53,717 nt of DNA from Microcaldota archaeon (GCA_026414185.1 JAOAJL010000008.1:1-53717), one strand, 5' to 3'; positions 1 through 9,794 are shown, numbered from the stretch's first letter. Notes: generated by a model from the sequence alone, not told the origin. Program-made: numbers and translations.

Positions 1-19
1 AGATGTGTATAAGAGACAG
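1..19. other. Tn5/Nextera mosaic-end adaptor remnant
   Basis: The first 19 bases are exactly the transposase mosaic-end sequence used in tagmentation libraries (AGATGTGTATAAGAGACAG). It is a sequencing artefact and not genomic DNA. The reading frame of the first gene is open from just after it, so the true sequence continues beyond the contig edge. Confidence 0.97.
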
Positions 20-21
20 CC

Positions 22-2763
22 CCAATCCCCCCGCCATCCCTTGTAGTTTGGAACTACACCCCGCCATCTCCAAATGACACCAACGATATAACTTGCTTCA
101 CCTACTGGAATTCCACGGTTGACCTTTCAAAAGCCTACATAAACTTCACCTCAAGAGCCTACCTCTTCCAGCAGGAAAGGGCTCTGAATGCCACCTCAAC
201 TTGGGTAAATCAGACCTTCAACTCCTCCTATATGCAGGCAGGGCCTGCCCAGTGCAACATAACCGTGCAGGACGTTTTGGGTCAGCAGACAGTCTCTTCA
301 ATAAACTTCACGTTGGCGGACAGGAAGCCGCCGGTTCCCTATGCAATCTACTACGAGCCAAACACATCTGCCTCGCTTGACCCGAACGTGACAATAAACG
401 TTTCTGCCAACCTCACGGAATATACGGATGTTGACGCGGCAATCCTGTATTATTCTTCTGACGGAATAACCTACCTTGCCGTCCCGATGGCAAGGGTTTC
501 AAACTCGTCAGACTGGTTCTTGTACAGGGCAAGCTTCACCCCCGAGGAAGAGGCAAACTACTCAATAAAGGTCTATGCCAACGACACTCTTGGAAATGCC
601 AACACAAGCAGCCCAATCAAGATACCCGTGTTCTATGACTGGACATGGGAGCGGTCCCCCGCCTCATTCGGCTCTGTCGGCACCACTCCCGGAAACAACA
701 CTTCCCTTATGAACCTGGCAATCCACGTCACAGGAGACAGGGGGCTTTCCTTCCGCGTGAAGTCTGACTACGGTTCGGCGGACGGCGGCAGGATATACTA
801 CAACGGAACGCCGGAGGACACCCTGCTTGGCTCTCCCCTCTACAACATAAGCGCAGGGCAGTCAATAGTCATCCCGATAAGCGCAACAGCCCGCCTGACA
901 GGAGGGGTAATCCCGATAACCTTCACAATAACGGCGCAGAACTCTTCTGCAACTCCGCTTTCCAACACGACAACAGGGACTCTTGTTTCAACAAACGAGT
1001 CCATCTTCCTTTTCGCAGAGTTTGTAAGCCCGCCCACTTCCGTGGTGCAGGGGCAGACTGGGGTAAGCATAACCTCAAAGGTCACAAACTACGGGCTTGA
1101 TGGAACTGCCACAGGCACAGCACTCTTGTGGACACTGCCATCCGGCTGGAGCACATTTGAGCCTCTGACAATCAACATAGGAAATCTTGCCCCAAGCACA
1201 AGCTACACCTCAACACTCAACCACATCTCCATAGACTCAGCCGCACCGGCAGGAAGCCAGCCTGTTTCAGTGCATACTACCTGCAATGAAAACAGCAGCT
1301 ACACTGCCATCACCTATGTCAATGTCGTCTCCACGGGCCCGGGACCATCCCCCGGACCTTCTCCAAGCCCCGGAGGCGGCGGTGGCGGAGGAGGCGGCGG
1401 GGCGCCGGCGCCATCCACAGCCCCTGCAAACATCACTCCAAAGAAGGTGGAAAAGCCGCTCACGAAGGAGCAGAAGAGCCAGCTTTTCTCCACCCTTGCC
1501 ACCTATGAACTGGTGAGGGGCAGGGACTCCACCTTTGACCTCGTGATAGCCAATCCCCTCCCCTCCACGCTCTACAACGTCACCATAAATGTCTCAGGCT
1601 ATCTCTACCAATATCTCCGACTTGACCCCTCCTTCATCCCAGCCATACCGGCAGGGGAAAACAGGACGGTCAAGATATACATAGAGGCGCCGAAATACTT
1701 CTCGGAAGGGACATTTACCCTCTACTTTGACATAAGCGGCTTCTCAGTCACCCAGGATGAATCCACCATTACCACCACAAACATAAAGGAAAGGAGGACC
1801 GTTGAGCTTAAGATACTGGAAATGACGCGCCAGCAGGCTTACGACCTAATCTCAGAGGCATACAAGATAAAGAAGCAGCTTGAGGAAGCTGGCGTCTTCA
1901 CAGGGCAGGTAGTCAATCTCTTTGAGGACAGCATTTCTGCCTATTCATCGGACAAGTTCGCCACCCTCTCCTCAAACCTCCAAAAGATGAAAAGTATAAG
2001 AAACGCAGCCATCGTGGCAAAAGAGCGGCTTGCCCTCCTCAAGGAGAAGATTGACATGGCTGAGTCGGAGGACATAAGGGTTCCGCAGTCCACGAGGCTC
2101 TATTCTCTTGCAGCAGCTGCGTTTGAAAGGGGAGACTATGAAAGTGCCATGATGAGGATAAGCGAGGCGGAGCTGACTTACGCCCTTGAAACCAACCAGG
2201 GCTTCTCCCTCTCCGCATTTCTCAAGCGATACTGGGTGCAGATTTCAACAGGCTTTGTCATCCTAATCGCCATCAGCTTCATAGTATTTGTGGATGTGAG
2301 GTTCTGGATGATAGACAACGAGCTTTCGCAGCTCACAAACGAGGAGAACATCGTCCTTGGGCTGATAAAGGAGGTTCAGAATGACTACTTTGAGAAAGGC
2401 AAGCTTTCCACCTCTGAATACACCTCATCAGTGCAGCAGTATGATTCCCGGCTTTCCAAGATAATTGAGAGAAAGGTGGAGCTTGAAACCTTGAAGAAGA
2501 ACTACTTCAACCTGAAAAGCAAGGCTGCGCGGAGGCTTGACGAGAAGGCTCGGCTTGAGGAGCTGATAAAGCAGCTTCAGAAAGACTACCTTGAGGAGGG
2601 CAAGATGGACACCCGGGTTTATGAGAACCGGATGAGAAGCTACCTGGCAAGACTCTCGGAAGTTGAGGAGCAGATTGCGGTAAGCGAGGCAGAAGAGAGG
2701 ATAAAAAAAGAGACAAGCTGGCTTGACGTCTTCAAGAAAGCGCCACCCGAGGCAGGCGCGTGA
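22..2763 (+). CDS. Large secreted/membrane-anchored surface protein with Ig-like repeats (5' partial)
   Basis: The frame is open from the adaptor junction, so the N-terminus and any signal peptide are missing; the first in-frame ATG (232) is simply internal. The visible ~914 residues are beta-rich, Ser/Thr/Asn-rich Ig/CARDB-like domains with many N-x-S/T sequons. A Pro/Ser/Gly linker with a run of about ten glycines follows (near 1330-1420), then another Ig-like domain near 1500-1800. Next come a helical segment, one transmembrane helix near 2230-2300 (VQISTGFVILIAISFIVFV) and a cytoplasmic tail of about 150 residues predicted to be coiled coil. The architecture suits an S-layer-associated or adhesion protein exposed outside and anchored near its C-terminus. 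The exact family is not recognised. The downstream gene is convergent. Confidence 0.8.
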   Translation, partial: PIPPPSLVVWNYTPPSPNDTNDITCFTYWNSTVDLSKAYINFTSRAYLFQQERALNATSTWVNQTFNSSYMQAGPAQCNITVQDVLGQQTVSSINFTLADRKPPVPYAIYYEPNTSASLDPNVTINVSANLTEYTDVDAAILYYSSDGITYLAVPMARVSNSSDWFLYRASFTPEEEANYSIKVYANDTLGNANTSSPIKIPVFYDWTWERSPASFGSVGTTPGNNTSLMNLAIHVTGDRGLSFRVKSDYGSADGGRIYYNGTPEDTLLGSPLYNISAGQSIVIPISATARLTGGVIPITFTITAQNSSATPLSNTTTGTLVSTNESIFLFAEFVSPPTSVVQGQTGVSITSKVTNYGLDGTATGTALLWTLPSGWSTFEPLTINIGNLAPSTSYTSTLNHISIDSAAPAGSQPVSVHTTCNENSSYTAITYVNVVSTGPGPSPGPSPSPGGGGGGGGGGAPAPSTAPANITPKKVEKPLTKEQKSQLFSTLATYELVRGRDSTFDLVIANPLPSTLYNVTINVSGYLYQYLRLDPSFIPAIPAGENRTVKIYIEAPKYFSEGTFTLYFDISGFSVTQDESTITTTNIKERRTVELKILEMTRQQAYDLISEAYKIKKQLEEAGVFTGQVVNLFEDSISAYSSDKFATLSSNLQKMKSIRNAAIVAKERLALLKEKIDMAESEDIRVPQSTRLYSLAAAAFERGDYESAMMRISEAELTYALETNQGFSLSAFLKRYWVQISTGFVILIAISFIVFVDVRFWMIDNELSQLTNEENIVLGLIKEVQNDYFEKGKLSTSEYTSSVQQYDSRLSKIIERKVELETLKKNYFNLKSKAARRLDEKARLEELIKQLQKDYLEEGKMDTRVYENRMRSYLARLSEVEEQIAVSEAEERIKKETSWLDVFKKAPPEAGA

Positions 2764-2852
2764 TTCATAAAAAGAAAAGGGAGAGAGGCGGGCTTTCTGT
2801 CGGTTTTCGGCAGGCGCCCTTTTTGCCCTGCCTTGCGCCTCCTCATTCAGAT

Positions 2853-3041
2853 TCAGTATTTCCGATGCTTCGGAAAGCAGTCTCTGCAATAGACAGGCCT
2901 TCCTTCCGTCGGCTTGAACGGGACTTCGCACTCCTTGCCGCAGTCACTGCAGATTGCCGGGTGCATCTCTCGCGGGGCTCCGTATCCGCCTCGCCTTCCG
3001 CCTTTTCCTCCGTATCTGTCCCCTTCGTCTCCGTAACCCAT
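2853..3041 (-). CDS. Small zinc-ribbon protein of the CxxC-x17-CxxC type
   Basis: This 62-residue protein has a Gly/Arg-rich N-terminal tail (GGKGGRRGGYG) followed by a zinc ribbon, CSDC-x17-CRDC, with a PFKPTEGRPVYC core. This is the signature of the small CxxC-x17-CxxC family common in DPANN archaea and CPR bacteria. The RGG-like tail suggests nucleic-acid contact, which is inference. The start is an ATG with AGGTG five bases upstream. A TATA-like box (minus CTTTATAAAT, around 3155-3163) lies about 115 nt upstream, so the transcript would have a long leader. Two overlapping longer minus frames are shadows. Confidence 0.8.
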   Translation of the reverse strand: MGYGDEGDRYGGKGGRRGGYGAPREMHPAICSDCGKECEVPFKPTEGRPVYCRDCFPKHRKY

Positions 3042-3191
3042 TTTTTCACCTATTTTTTTGTTTTCCGGGAATTCTCTCGCTCAAAGCACCGCTTAGAACA
3101 AGTTTGGGTTTGTGCCCCCATTCTATCCCGGCATATAGGCTTTGAACTGACCGATTTATAAAGTATTGTCCTTTTGCGCAAGGCGGCACAG

Positions 3192-4079
3192 TCAATTCTG
3201 GGAGAATCCGCCCCCCATCATTTCCATAAGAGCCGCTGCCATTGCCTTCTTGTGATACTCCTCTGCCTTCGCCTCGTCACCTATCTGCTGGAAAATTTTT
3301 CCCAAAGTAATCAAAGCCGTCGAATCCGCAGCACCGAGCCTTTCTATATGCAAAAAGTCTTCAGCCGCTTGCCGCAGATAGCCGGTTGCCTCGCCTTGGC
3401 CGGCTTGCTCCGCCAACTGCAAGCTTGTAAATGCGCGGGCAAACCGATAGGACGGCTCGTCCGTGTTCAGCCTAATTGCCTCTGAAAGAAAGGTGTGCGC
3501 ACCCTTGAAATTTTCCAGAAACAGCTCAGTAATCCCTGCCTCGTAGTGCACTTCCGGATCACTGGGAAGAAGCTCAAGAGCCTTTCTGAATGCCTCCCGC
3601 GCCTTCTCATAGTTTTTCTGCATAGCCGGTGCCTTGCCTTGTCTCTCAAAAATTATAGCCAGCTGTGTGCACACGTGCCCAAGCGTCCTGTAGCATTCCG
3701 CAGTAGCAAAGCCGTTTTTTATTGCGTTTTCAAAAAAGGATGCTGCGGAAAGGAAGTGCTCTGCAAGCTCATCGTGCGTTTTTGACTGCCATAGTCCAGC
3801 CTTCAAGGCGACAATGCCCATGCAGTAGGAAATCTGCGCCTTCTCATAGAGCTCTCTTGCCTGCTTCTTTTCCTTCTCAGTGGCATTCAGAGGCGGCTTG
3901 AAGTCGTCTTCCACCTTAACTTCAAAAAAAGTCAGCTCCTTTACGCCGTTTCTTTCAAGCAAAACGGGAAAGCGGAGAACCCTTTCTTTCCTCTGCCCAC
4001 TGCCATCTGGCGGTTTTTCCATCCCTTTTTGCTTCATGTTATTCAATATGGGGGCAGGCGAATATAAATCAATGCTCAT
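3192..4079 (-). CDS. Tetratricopeptide-repeat (TPR) protein
   Basis: This is a 295-residue soluble helical protein. Several degenerate TPR units run from about residue 60 to the C-terminus; the clearest contain [39 protein letters not shown] and [16 protein letters not shown] arrays act as protein-protein scaffolds; no catalytic domain is visible. The chosen ATG overlaps the stop of the upstream yjbQ gene as ATGA, suggesting translational coupling. However, a TATA-like TTTATATT lies inside the first codons, so an internal leaderless start at 4037 or 4022 is possible. Confidence 0.75.
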   Translation of the reverse strand: MSIDLYSPAPILNNMKQKGMEKPPDGSGQRKERVLRFPVLLERNGVKELTFFEVKVEDDFKPPLNATEKEKKQARELYEKAQISYCMGIVALKAGLWQSKTHDELAEHFLSAASFFENAIKNGFATAECYRTLGHVCTQLAIIFERQGKAPAMQKNYEKAREAFRKALELLPSDPEVHYEAGITELFLENFKGAHTFLSEAIRLNTDEPSYRFARAFTSLQLAEQAGQGEATGYLRQAAEDFLHIERLGAADSTALITLGKIFQQIGDEAKAEEYHKKAMAAALMEMMGGGFSQN

Positions 4080-4510
4080 TCGCCGATAATCTTTATTATG
4101 ACCCTTTTCTTTCTCTGCCCATCAAACTCCCCGTAGAACACCTGCTCCCACGGACCCAAGTCGGGCTTCCCGTTGGTGATGGGAAGGATCACCTGATGCC
4201 CCAGCAGAAGGCGCTTAAGGTGCGCATCCGCGTTGCTTTCGCCGGTATGGTGGTGCAGGTAGTGCGGATTTTCCGGGGCAATTTTCTCGCTCCACTCCAT
4301 TATATCAGCCCAAAGACCCGCCTCGTAGTCATTCACGAAAACCGAGGCGGTTATGTGCATGGCTGAAACAAGGCAGAAGCCCTCCTTTACCCCGGATTTT
4401 TCAACGGCGGCAAAAACAGCATCGGAAATAGGCACTATCTCCTTGCGCTTTTTCGTGTTCATCCACAAGTATTCCGTGTAGCTTTTCACATCCACCACCC
4501 GATTAGCCAT
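4076..4510 (-). CDS. yjbQ: YjbQ/UPF0047 family protein (secondary thiamine-phosphate synthase-like)
   Basis: The 144-residue length is normal for this single-domain family. Conserved blocks are present: the [12 protein letters not shown] segment, [20 protein letters not shown], and the [21 protein letters not shown]-terminal block. YjbQ proteins are small beta-sandwich enzymes with weak thiamine-phosphate synthase activity in E. coli; the true physiological role is unsettled. Its stop overlaps the start of the TPR gene. The start lies only a few bases from the divergent mscS region, so the two promoters must overlap. Confidence 0.9.
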   Translation of the reverse strand: MANRVVDVKSYTEYLWMNTKKRKEIVPISDAVFAAVEKSGVKEGFCLVSAMHITASVFVNDYEAGLWADIMEWSEKIAPENPHYLHHHTGESNADAHLKRLLLGHQVILPITNGKPDLGPWEQVFYGEFDGQRKKRVIIKIIGE

Positions 4511-4553
4511 CTACCGCTTGCTTATTATTTTTTATCTTGCCATCATTAGCCTT

Positions 4554-5558
4554 ATGCTTGATTCAGCGCTTGTCAACTACTGGGGCTTTATAGCGCTTCT
4601 TTTCGCGCTTTCGGTGGCAGTGGGCAAGGTGGCGGGCCCAATCTTCGTCAGGATTCTTGAAAAGGCGGCAAGCAGGACAAGAAGCACCCTTGACGACAGG
4701 ATAATTTCGTCAATAAAGGGGCCAATAGAATCCTTCTTCTTCCTGGTAGTCTTCTACTTTCTCCTCCACTACTTTCCCCAGCTTTCCGAAGCGGCGGCTT
4801 TCCTTGAGCGCTATACCTATGCGATACTGCTGGTCATCACCACCTACCTTCTCTCCGAGGCGTCTGGTGCGGTGATAAGGTGGTATTACGAGGAGGGGCA
4901 CAAGACAAGCCACTTGAAATTTGACCTGTCGCTTCTCCCGTTCGTCCGCAAGGTTACGAAGCTGCTGATATATCTTATCGGGCTTACCGCAGCTCTCTCC
5001 GCAACCGGCTTTGATGTCACCGGGCTAATCGCGGTCACATCAATCGCAGGGCTGATTATCGGTCTTGCAAGCCAGGAAACCCTCGCCAACATATTCGCAG
5101 GCATCGCCCTCCAGCTTGACCGGCCTTACCGCTATGGGGACTATATCCGCCTGCCGCCTCCGTCAAATGATGTTGCCATAGTCCGCAAAATCGGCATGCG
5201 CTCCACGCGGCTTGAGGACATGTTCCACAACACGATAATAATCTCAAATTCAGAATTTGCGAAAATGCGCGTGACGAATTTCTCCCTTCCTGACGACGTG
5301 CTAATTCTGCCGGTGCAGGCGGAAGTCCCGACCGGCTGCGACCTTCAGAGGCTCCACAAAAAGATAGCGGCGGCTTTCGCAAAGGAAAAGCCGGAGGGGC
5401 TTCTGTCCGACAGGAAGCACACGATAACTGTGGATGCGGTGCGCGGCGGAACAATGACGATAACCGTTTCCATCTGGGCGAGAGGCTACCAGAACACCCC
5501 GCGGATAAGGCATATCGCGAACTTGGCGATAGCGGACTTCTTAAGCGGAAGAAAGTAG
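4554..5558 (+). CDS. mscS: MscS-family small-conductance mechanosensitive channel
   Basis: The protein has four or five N-terminal transmembrane helices, the pore-lining helix with small residues (VTSIAGLIIGLASQETLANI), then the soluble MscS beta domain (LDRPYRYGDYIRL, IGMRSTRLEDMFHNTIIISN) and an alpha/beta C-terminal cage of about 80 residues. It releases solutes on hypo-osmotic shock. An upstream TTG at 4518 is in frame but sits seven bases from the divergent yjbQ start. The ATG at 4554 is preferred because an AT-rich TATA-like element (4521-4531) lies about 27 nt upstream, as for a leaderless gene. The DMT transporter follows 9 nt downstream, probably in the same transcript. Confidence 0.9.
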   Translation: MLDSALVNYWGFIALLFALSVAVGKVAGPIFVRILEKAASRTRSTLDDRIISSIKGPIESFFFLVVFYFLLHYFPQLSEAAAFLERYTYAILLVITTYLLSEASGAVIRWYYEEGHKTSHLKFDLSLLPFVRKVTKLLIYLIGLTAALSATGFDVTGLIAVTSIAGLIIGLASQETLANIFAGIALQLDRPYRYGDYIRLPPPSNDVAIVRKIGMRSTRLEDMFHNTIIISNSEFAKMRVTNFSLPDDVLILPVQAEVPTGCDLQRLHKKIAAAFAKEKPEGLLSDRKHTITVDAVRGGTMTITVSIWARGYQNTPRIRHIANLAIADFLSGRK

Positions 5559-5567
5559 GTCATCAAC

Positions 5568-6473
5568 ATGGAGGGCTTTGCCTTTCCGCACAAAAGAAAG
5601 CTACAGGGAATTCTCCTTCTTCTGCTTGCTGCGACTGTCTGGGGCTCAACCTTTGCAGTGGTGAAAAGCACCCTCTCATCTTTTCAAGCCTTTGCCCTCC
5701 TTGCCATGCGGTTTTCGCTTGCCACGGCTCTTCTTGGCGCGTATCTTGCCCTGCGCAAGAAAAAGCCAGAAACTGCGGATTTGAAGCGCGGGGCAGTGCT
5801 TGGGGTTTTCCTCTTCGCCGGCTACTCTGCGCAGACAGTCGGGCTCTACTTCACCACCGCCACAAACAGCGCATTCATCACCGGATTGATTGTCGTCATA
5901 GTCCCCCTTCTTTCCGCCGCCGTCCTGCGGAGGATGCCAGAAAAACAGGTCTGGGCTGCCGCTCTGCTTGCGCTTGCCGGACTTTATTTTCTTGCCGGTG
6001 TGGAAACGACAAATGCGCTTGGCGATGCCATAACCCTGCTTTGCGCCCTGGCATTTTCCTTCCACATACTCTATACTGGTAAATGGGCCGGCTCTTCTTC
6101 TCCGCTTTCCCTTCTTTTCGCCCAATTTTTCGTCACTTCCCTCTTTTCCTGCGTAGCGGCAGGTGCTCTTGGGGAATTTCCGCAAGCCTATCCGCTGGGG
6201 GCGGTGGGCGCTATTGCCTTTCTTGCCATCGCGGCAACCATCATTGCGCAGTGGGCGCAGCTTAAGGCGCAGGCGCTCATAGACGCGCCGACAGTGGCAA
6301 TCCTTCTTCTTTTTGAGCCCATCTCCGCGGCAGTTTTCGGATTTCTGCTTCTTGGGGAAACTCTCAGCGCCGCGAAATCCGCAGGCGCCCTGCTGATACT
6401 GCTTGCCATGCTTCTTGCCGGGCTTGGGACGAATAAGAAAAGGATTTTAAAGATTAAAAAAGGGAAACTGTAG
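5568..6473 (+). CDS. DMT-superfamily transporter (two EamA domains)
   Basis: This 301-residue protein has about ten hydrophobic helices in two homologous halves. The first half shows the EamA signature AATVWGSTFAVVKS near the N-terminus and the TTATNSAFITGL block. The second half contains LLFEPISAAVFGFLLLGETL near the C-terminus, the usual EamA ending. Members export or import metabolites such as amino acids or nucleotide-linked compounds; substrate cannot be read from the sequence. The tail is basic. It follows mscS with a 9-nt gap. Confidence 0.88.
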   Translation: MEGFAFPHKRKLQGILLLLLAATVWGSTFAVVKSTLSSFQAFALLAMRFSLATALLGAYLALRKKKPETADLKRGAVLGVFLFAGYSAQTVGLYFTTATNSAFITGLIVVIVPLLSAAVLRRMPEKQVWAAALLALAGLYFLAGVETTNALGDAITLLCALAFSFHILYTGKWAGSSSPLSLLFAQFFVTSLFSCVAAGALGEFPQAYPLGAVGAIAFLAIAATIIAQWAQLKAQALIDAPTVAILLLFEPISAAVFGFLLLGETLSAAKSAGALLILLAMLLAGLGTNKKRILKIKKGKL

Positions 6474-6497
6474 GATGATGGGATATGGGGTGATTCT

Positions 6498-9008
6498 TTG
6501 CTTTTGTTCCAAACTCATAAAAAGGAAGAGAAAAAAGACCCGCTATTCAACATAGTTCCGATAAAAAAGCAGAACGTTGTTGGGTTGGAACTTATACCGG
6601 GATGGAATGCGTCTTCTTCAGGGGATTACGGGATAGATCTGGGCTCAAAGTTCTTCGTTAAGTATGGAGATGCGTATATCAGCGCAAGTCCGGTCGTGAA
6701 GATAGCCAAAGGGGGGAAGGTGGAGCTAACCGGCCTTTTTTGCCTTTCTCTGCCGACAGGAAGTCTCATTGTTGACTACAGCAAGCTTGCCGGGGTTGGA
6801 ATAACTTTAAAGTCAAACACCGGCATAGGAATCACCTATTCCAAAAGGTTGGATGAGATACTGACTGGAAACTATCACTTTGAGGTTTCTGGTCTTGGCG
6901 GGCCGGCGGGAGATGTATATTCCATTGCAAAGCTTTTCAAAGCACTCAAGGCCGGCGGCGCAAGCATTTCTACTTGGATTTCTGGCTTAAAAGGAATAGC
7001 CGATTTTATCTACTCCATCTTCAAACCGATTGTTGAGTCAATAGGCTCGTTTATAACCGAAAAACCCGCCCCTCCATCCAAAGAGACCCTTGACAAGCTT
7101 CATAATCCTTCGGACAGCAATCCGCTGACCATAACGGAGTGCCTTTCCATTCTCCAGTGGGAAGGCTGTTCCAAAGAAGACAGAACCGATGCCGCCACAA
7201 TGCTTTCCGTGCTTCTTATGGCAGACCTCTATAACTTAGGAAGCGGAAAAGACAGCAAGCTGTCGCTTTCGGATTGGGACAAGCTCATGCCAATCCTCCA
7301 GAAAAACAGGGAGTTTTTTGGCTCCTCGCTTGGAGAAATAGAACAGGTTTTGGATGCAATTAGGCTGGGAGCCCCATCAGGAGCGGCATTTACTCCATTC
7401 AGCGGGGGTCTTGTAGGGAACATAGCAAACGCTCTGCTTGGAAGCATTTTCAACGTGGAAGAATACACCCTTGTCCTTCCACGTCTTTACAAGCTTTTGA
7501 ACCTCTTTGACGGCGTTTTCAGTTTCAGAAATACAAAAAATGCAGAAGGCTTTTTCGGCAAAATAGGCGGATTTTTTTTGGATGTCATTAATATGCCCCT
7601 GCAGCTGGCAAGCAACCTGTGGTCAGCCGTAAGTCCGTTGCAGAGAAAAAGCGACGTACGGGCGGACAAGGTCAAAGAAAACATTAGAAGCAAACTTGAG
7701 TGGAACGAAGCCACGCTTAGAAAAGGCGGCGAGAAGATAACCGAGCAAGAGCGCATCCAGCTTTACAGCAATCTCATTTACCTTACAAACATGCTCCCCC
7801 TTCTTGCGACATCCGGCGATTCGCAGCTTGAAGAGCTGGCTGAAAGGATAACAAAGCACATCACAGGCGACAAAAAGAACTCTACATTCTATAGCGTGCT
7901 CATGGCTCGCATGACGCGGGCAGAGATAGGGACGGAGAAGGAAAAGGGTTCCCTCATGTGGAAGCTTGCCAATGCCAAAACAGACAAGGAAAAGCAAGAT
8001 GCTATTGACAAACTTAATAGTGCTTTCACCTCTCTCAACAATATCTACCTGAGGCTCCAAAGTATAGGATACGAAGGCTTGGACAAGAGCCTGGCAATTG
8101 AGCTTGCAAGGGAAAAAATGTTTATAAGGCGCCATCTTGAGTATCTGAACAAGATAAGGAAAAAAATGAAGCTTGAAGATCAAATTCCTGATTGGAAGGA
8201 AGTGGGCAACACCCTCAAAAATTTCTATAATGACTTGCAAAGCGGAAAGGCAGCTGAAATGTGGAAAAAAGTCGCAAATATCTTCAAATCAGGCAACTTT
8301 TACAGCTCCACGCTTACGAAGGAGGAAGAGGAAGCAATGACGTATGTCATGTCTCTTGCCGCCTATGCTGAAAAATACAGCGTTCTTGGGGATCTTCTTG
8401 AAAGCTGGTCGGGCAAGCAGGACCAAAACCTTGCCAAGCAAGCTTTCAATTCACTGATAAAACTCATTGAAAGCGAGGCAAAGGAGGGGAACTTTGAACA
8501 TCTGTTCTATTTGCAGGCTTTTGACAAACTCTTCCCAAACATAGTCAAAAATTATGAGGGCAGTGAAGTGCTGGAAGATGCGATTGAAAAGTATGTAAAG
8601 GACATGACGGTTTCGGCAGGCGACCTGAAAAGCCAGGATGCGCGCCAGCTTTTTTTCAACGGATTTTATCTCTCATTGAATCTCATCTACGGGCTATGCC
8701 AATTTACAAATTTCAGCGCAATTGACAACAAAACTCTCAAGGAATGGGCAACGGAAAAACTGCCCGATGCACTGCGGACGCTTTACGAAGTTATCAAATC
8801 ATCAAAAGACGCAGGCAATAGTTCCGATTATGATGCAGCGTGCAGTTTGCTCTACAATGCGACCATGGTTGCACAGCCAATAGCAAACAGATACGGCGTG
8901 AATATCTTCAGCGGCTTTAGCGGATCTGAACTGACGATGCTCAGAAATGAGATTGGCTATTGGATAGCTGCCAAAACGAAAAGCTTGCAGGAGCAGTCCA
9001 AAAAATGA
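6498..9008 (+). CDS. Unrecognised 836-residue protein
   Basis: I do not recognise this family. The first ~130 residues look beta-rich with alternating hydrophobic/glycine strands (for example GKVELTGLFCLSLPTGSLIV and GVGITLKSNTGIGITYSK). The rest is largely alpha-helical and charged, with many Leu/Lys/Glu segments and no convincing signal peptide. A moderately hydrophobic stretch lies near residues 290-320. The start is a TTG with GGGGTG five bases before it; two nearby ATGs (6475, 6478) are out of frame. Codon use is somewhat AT-richer than the neighbouring glycan genes. It lies directly upstream of the GT2 gene on the same strand (45-nt gap), so a surface or glycan role is possible but unproven. 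Confidence 0.75.
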   Translation: MLLFQTHKKEEKKDPLFNIVPIKKQNVVGLELIPGWNASSSGDYGIDLGSKFFVKYGDAYISASPVVKIAKGGKVELTGLFCLSLPTGSLIVDYSKLAGVGITLKSNTGIGITYSKRLDEILTGNYHFEVSGLGGPAGDVYSIAKLFKALKAGGASISTWISGLKGIADFIYSIFKPIVESIGSFITEKPAPPSKETLDKLHNPSDSNPLTITECLSILQWEGCSKEDRTDAATMLSVLLMADLYNLGSGKDSKLSLSDWDKLMPILQKNREFFGSSLGEIEQVLDAIRLGAPSGAAFTPFSGGLVGNIANALLGSIFNVEEYTLVLPRLYKLLNLFDGVFSFRNTKNAEGFFGKIGGFFLDVINMPLQLASNLWSAVSPLQRKSDVRADKVKENIRSKLEWNEATLRKGGEKITEQERIQLYSNLIYLTNMLPLLATSGDSQLEELAERITKHITGDKKNSTFYSVLMARMTRAEIGTEKEKGSLMWKLANAKTDKEKQDAIDKLNSAFTSLNNIYLRLQSIGYEGLDKSLAIELAREKMFIRRHLEYLNKIRKKMKLEDQIPDWKEVGNTLKNFYNDLQSGKAAEMWKKVANIFKSGNFYSSTLTKEEEEAMTYVMSLAAYAEKYSVLGDLLESWSGKQDQNLAKQAFNSLIKLIESEAKEGNFEHLFYLQAFDKLFPNIVKNYEGSEVLEDAIEKYVKDMTVSAGDLKSQDARQLFFNGFYLSLNLIYGLCQFTNFSAIDNKTLKEWATEKLPDALRTLYEVIKSSKDAGNSSDYDAACSLLYNATMVAQPIANRYGVNIFSGFSGSELTMLRNEIGYWIAAKTKSLQEQSKK

Positions 9009-9053
9009 ATCCTCTGCTTTGGCCTGCCGAATCTCCAACCAGGTGCTTATCCA

Positions 9054-9794
9054 ATGACCGACATCACCATCATCCTTCCGACCAAAAACGAGGCGGGCTG
9101 CATAAGCAAGACTCTTGAGAGGCTCGCCCAAGAGCTTTCCCCAAGCGGGCTTGATTACGAAGTTTTGGTTGTTGATGACGAAAGCACAGACGGCACGCAG
9201 GAAGCGGTTGAGAAATTCGCGCAAAAGGACTCGCGGGTCCGGCTAATCCGCCATCCGGCGCCACACGGCTTTGGATATTCGGTCCGGGATGCCTTGCAAG
9301 CCGCAAAGGGCAGGCTTGCGGTAATAATGATGGCTGACCTTTCAGACGACCCAGCTTTCATTCCGCCCATGTGGGAAAAGCACAAGGAAGGGTATGACGT
9401 GGTGGTCGGCTCGCGCTTCATGAAAGGCTCAAGGCTCCGCAGCTACCCGATTTTGAAGCTGATTTCCAACCGCCTTTTCAACATTGCGGTCATGGTCGCC
9501 TTCCTCACCCCGATTTCGGACACCTCAAACAACTTCAAGGCTTTTGATGCGCAAAAGGCAAGGCAGATTGCCTTGGAGTCGCAGGGCTTTGAGGCGGGGG
9601 CGGAGCTTATGCTCAAGATGCTTCTTTCAGGAGCGAAAATCGCCCAGATACCGGTAAGCTGGTCTGACAGGTCTGACGGAAAAGCGAAATTCAGGCTTTC
9701 AGGCGTGTTTTTAAAGTATTTTCTCCTATTCCTCAAAATGCTCAAGCTTGCGTATGTTGACAGGCTGGTGCTTGGCAGGAAAGTGGTCGCATGA
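9054..9794 (+). CDS. Family 2 glycosyltransferase (dolichyl-phosphate mannosyltransferase-like)
   Basis: This is a 246-residue GT-A protein. It begins ITIILPTKNEAGCISKTL, followed by the nucleotide-binding VLVVDDESTDGT and the metal-site region MMADLSDDP; VVGSRFMKGS is the usual DPM1-like motif. A hydrophobic stretch near residues 140-160 and the basic C-terminus suggest membrane association. DPM1-like enzymes transfer a sugar from a nucleotide donor to a polyprenyl phosphate on the cytoplasmic face. It heads an operon with the dehydrogenase, whose ATG overlaps its stop by four bases. The sugar is not determinable. Confidence 0.88.
   Translation: MTDITIILPTKNEAGCISKTLERLAQELSPSGLDYEVLVVDDESTDGTQEAVEKFAQKDSRVRLIRHPAPHGFGYSVRDALQAAKGRLAVIMMADLSDDPAFIPPMWEKHKEGYDVVVGSRFMKGSRLRSYPILKLISNRLFNIAVMVAFLTPISDTSNNFKAFDAQKARQIALESQGFEAGAELMLKMLLSGAKIAQIPVSWSDRSDGKAKFRLSGVFLKYFLLFLKMLKLAYVDRLVLGRKVVA

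Noticed and set aside
1314-1502. Proline-rich minus-strand frame opposite the polyglycine linker
   Set aside because: A by-product of GC-rich glycine codons; no independent support.
5676-6185. 169-residue minus-strand frame inside the DMT transporter gene
   Set aside because: Lys/Arg/Gly-rich low-complexity translation that mirrors the codon bias of the real transporter; no motif or start signal.
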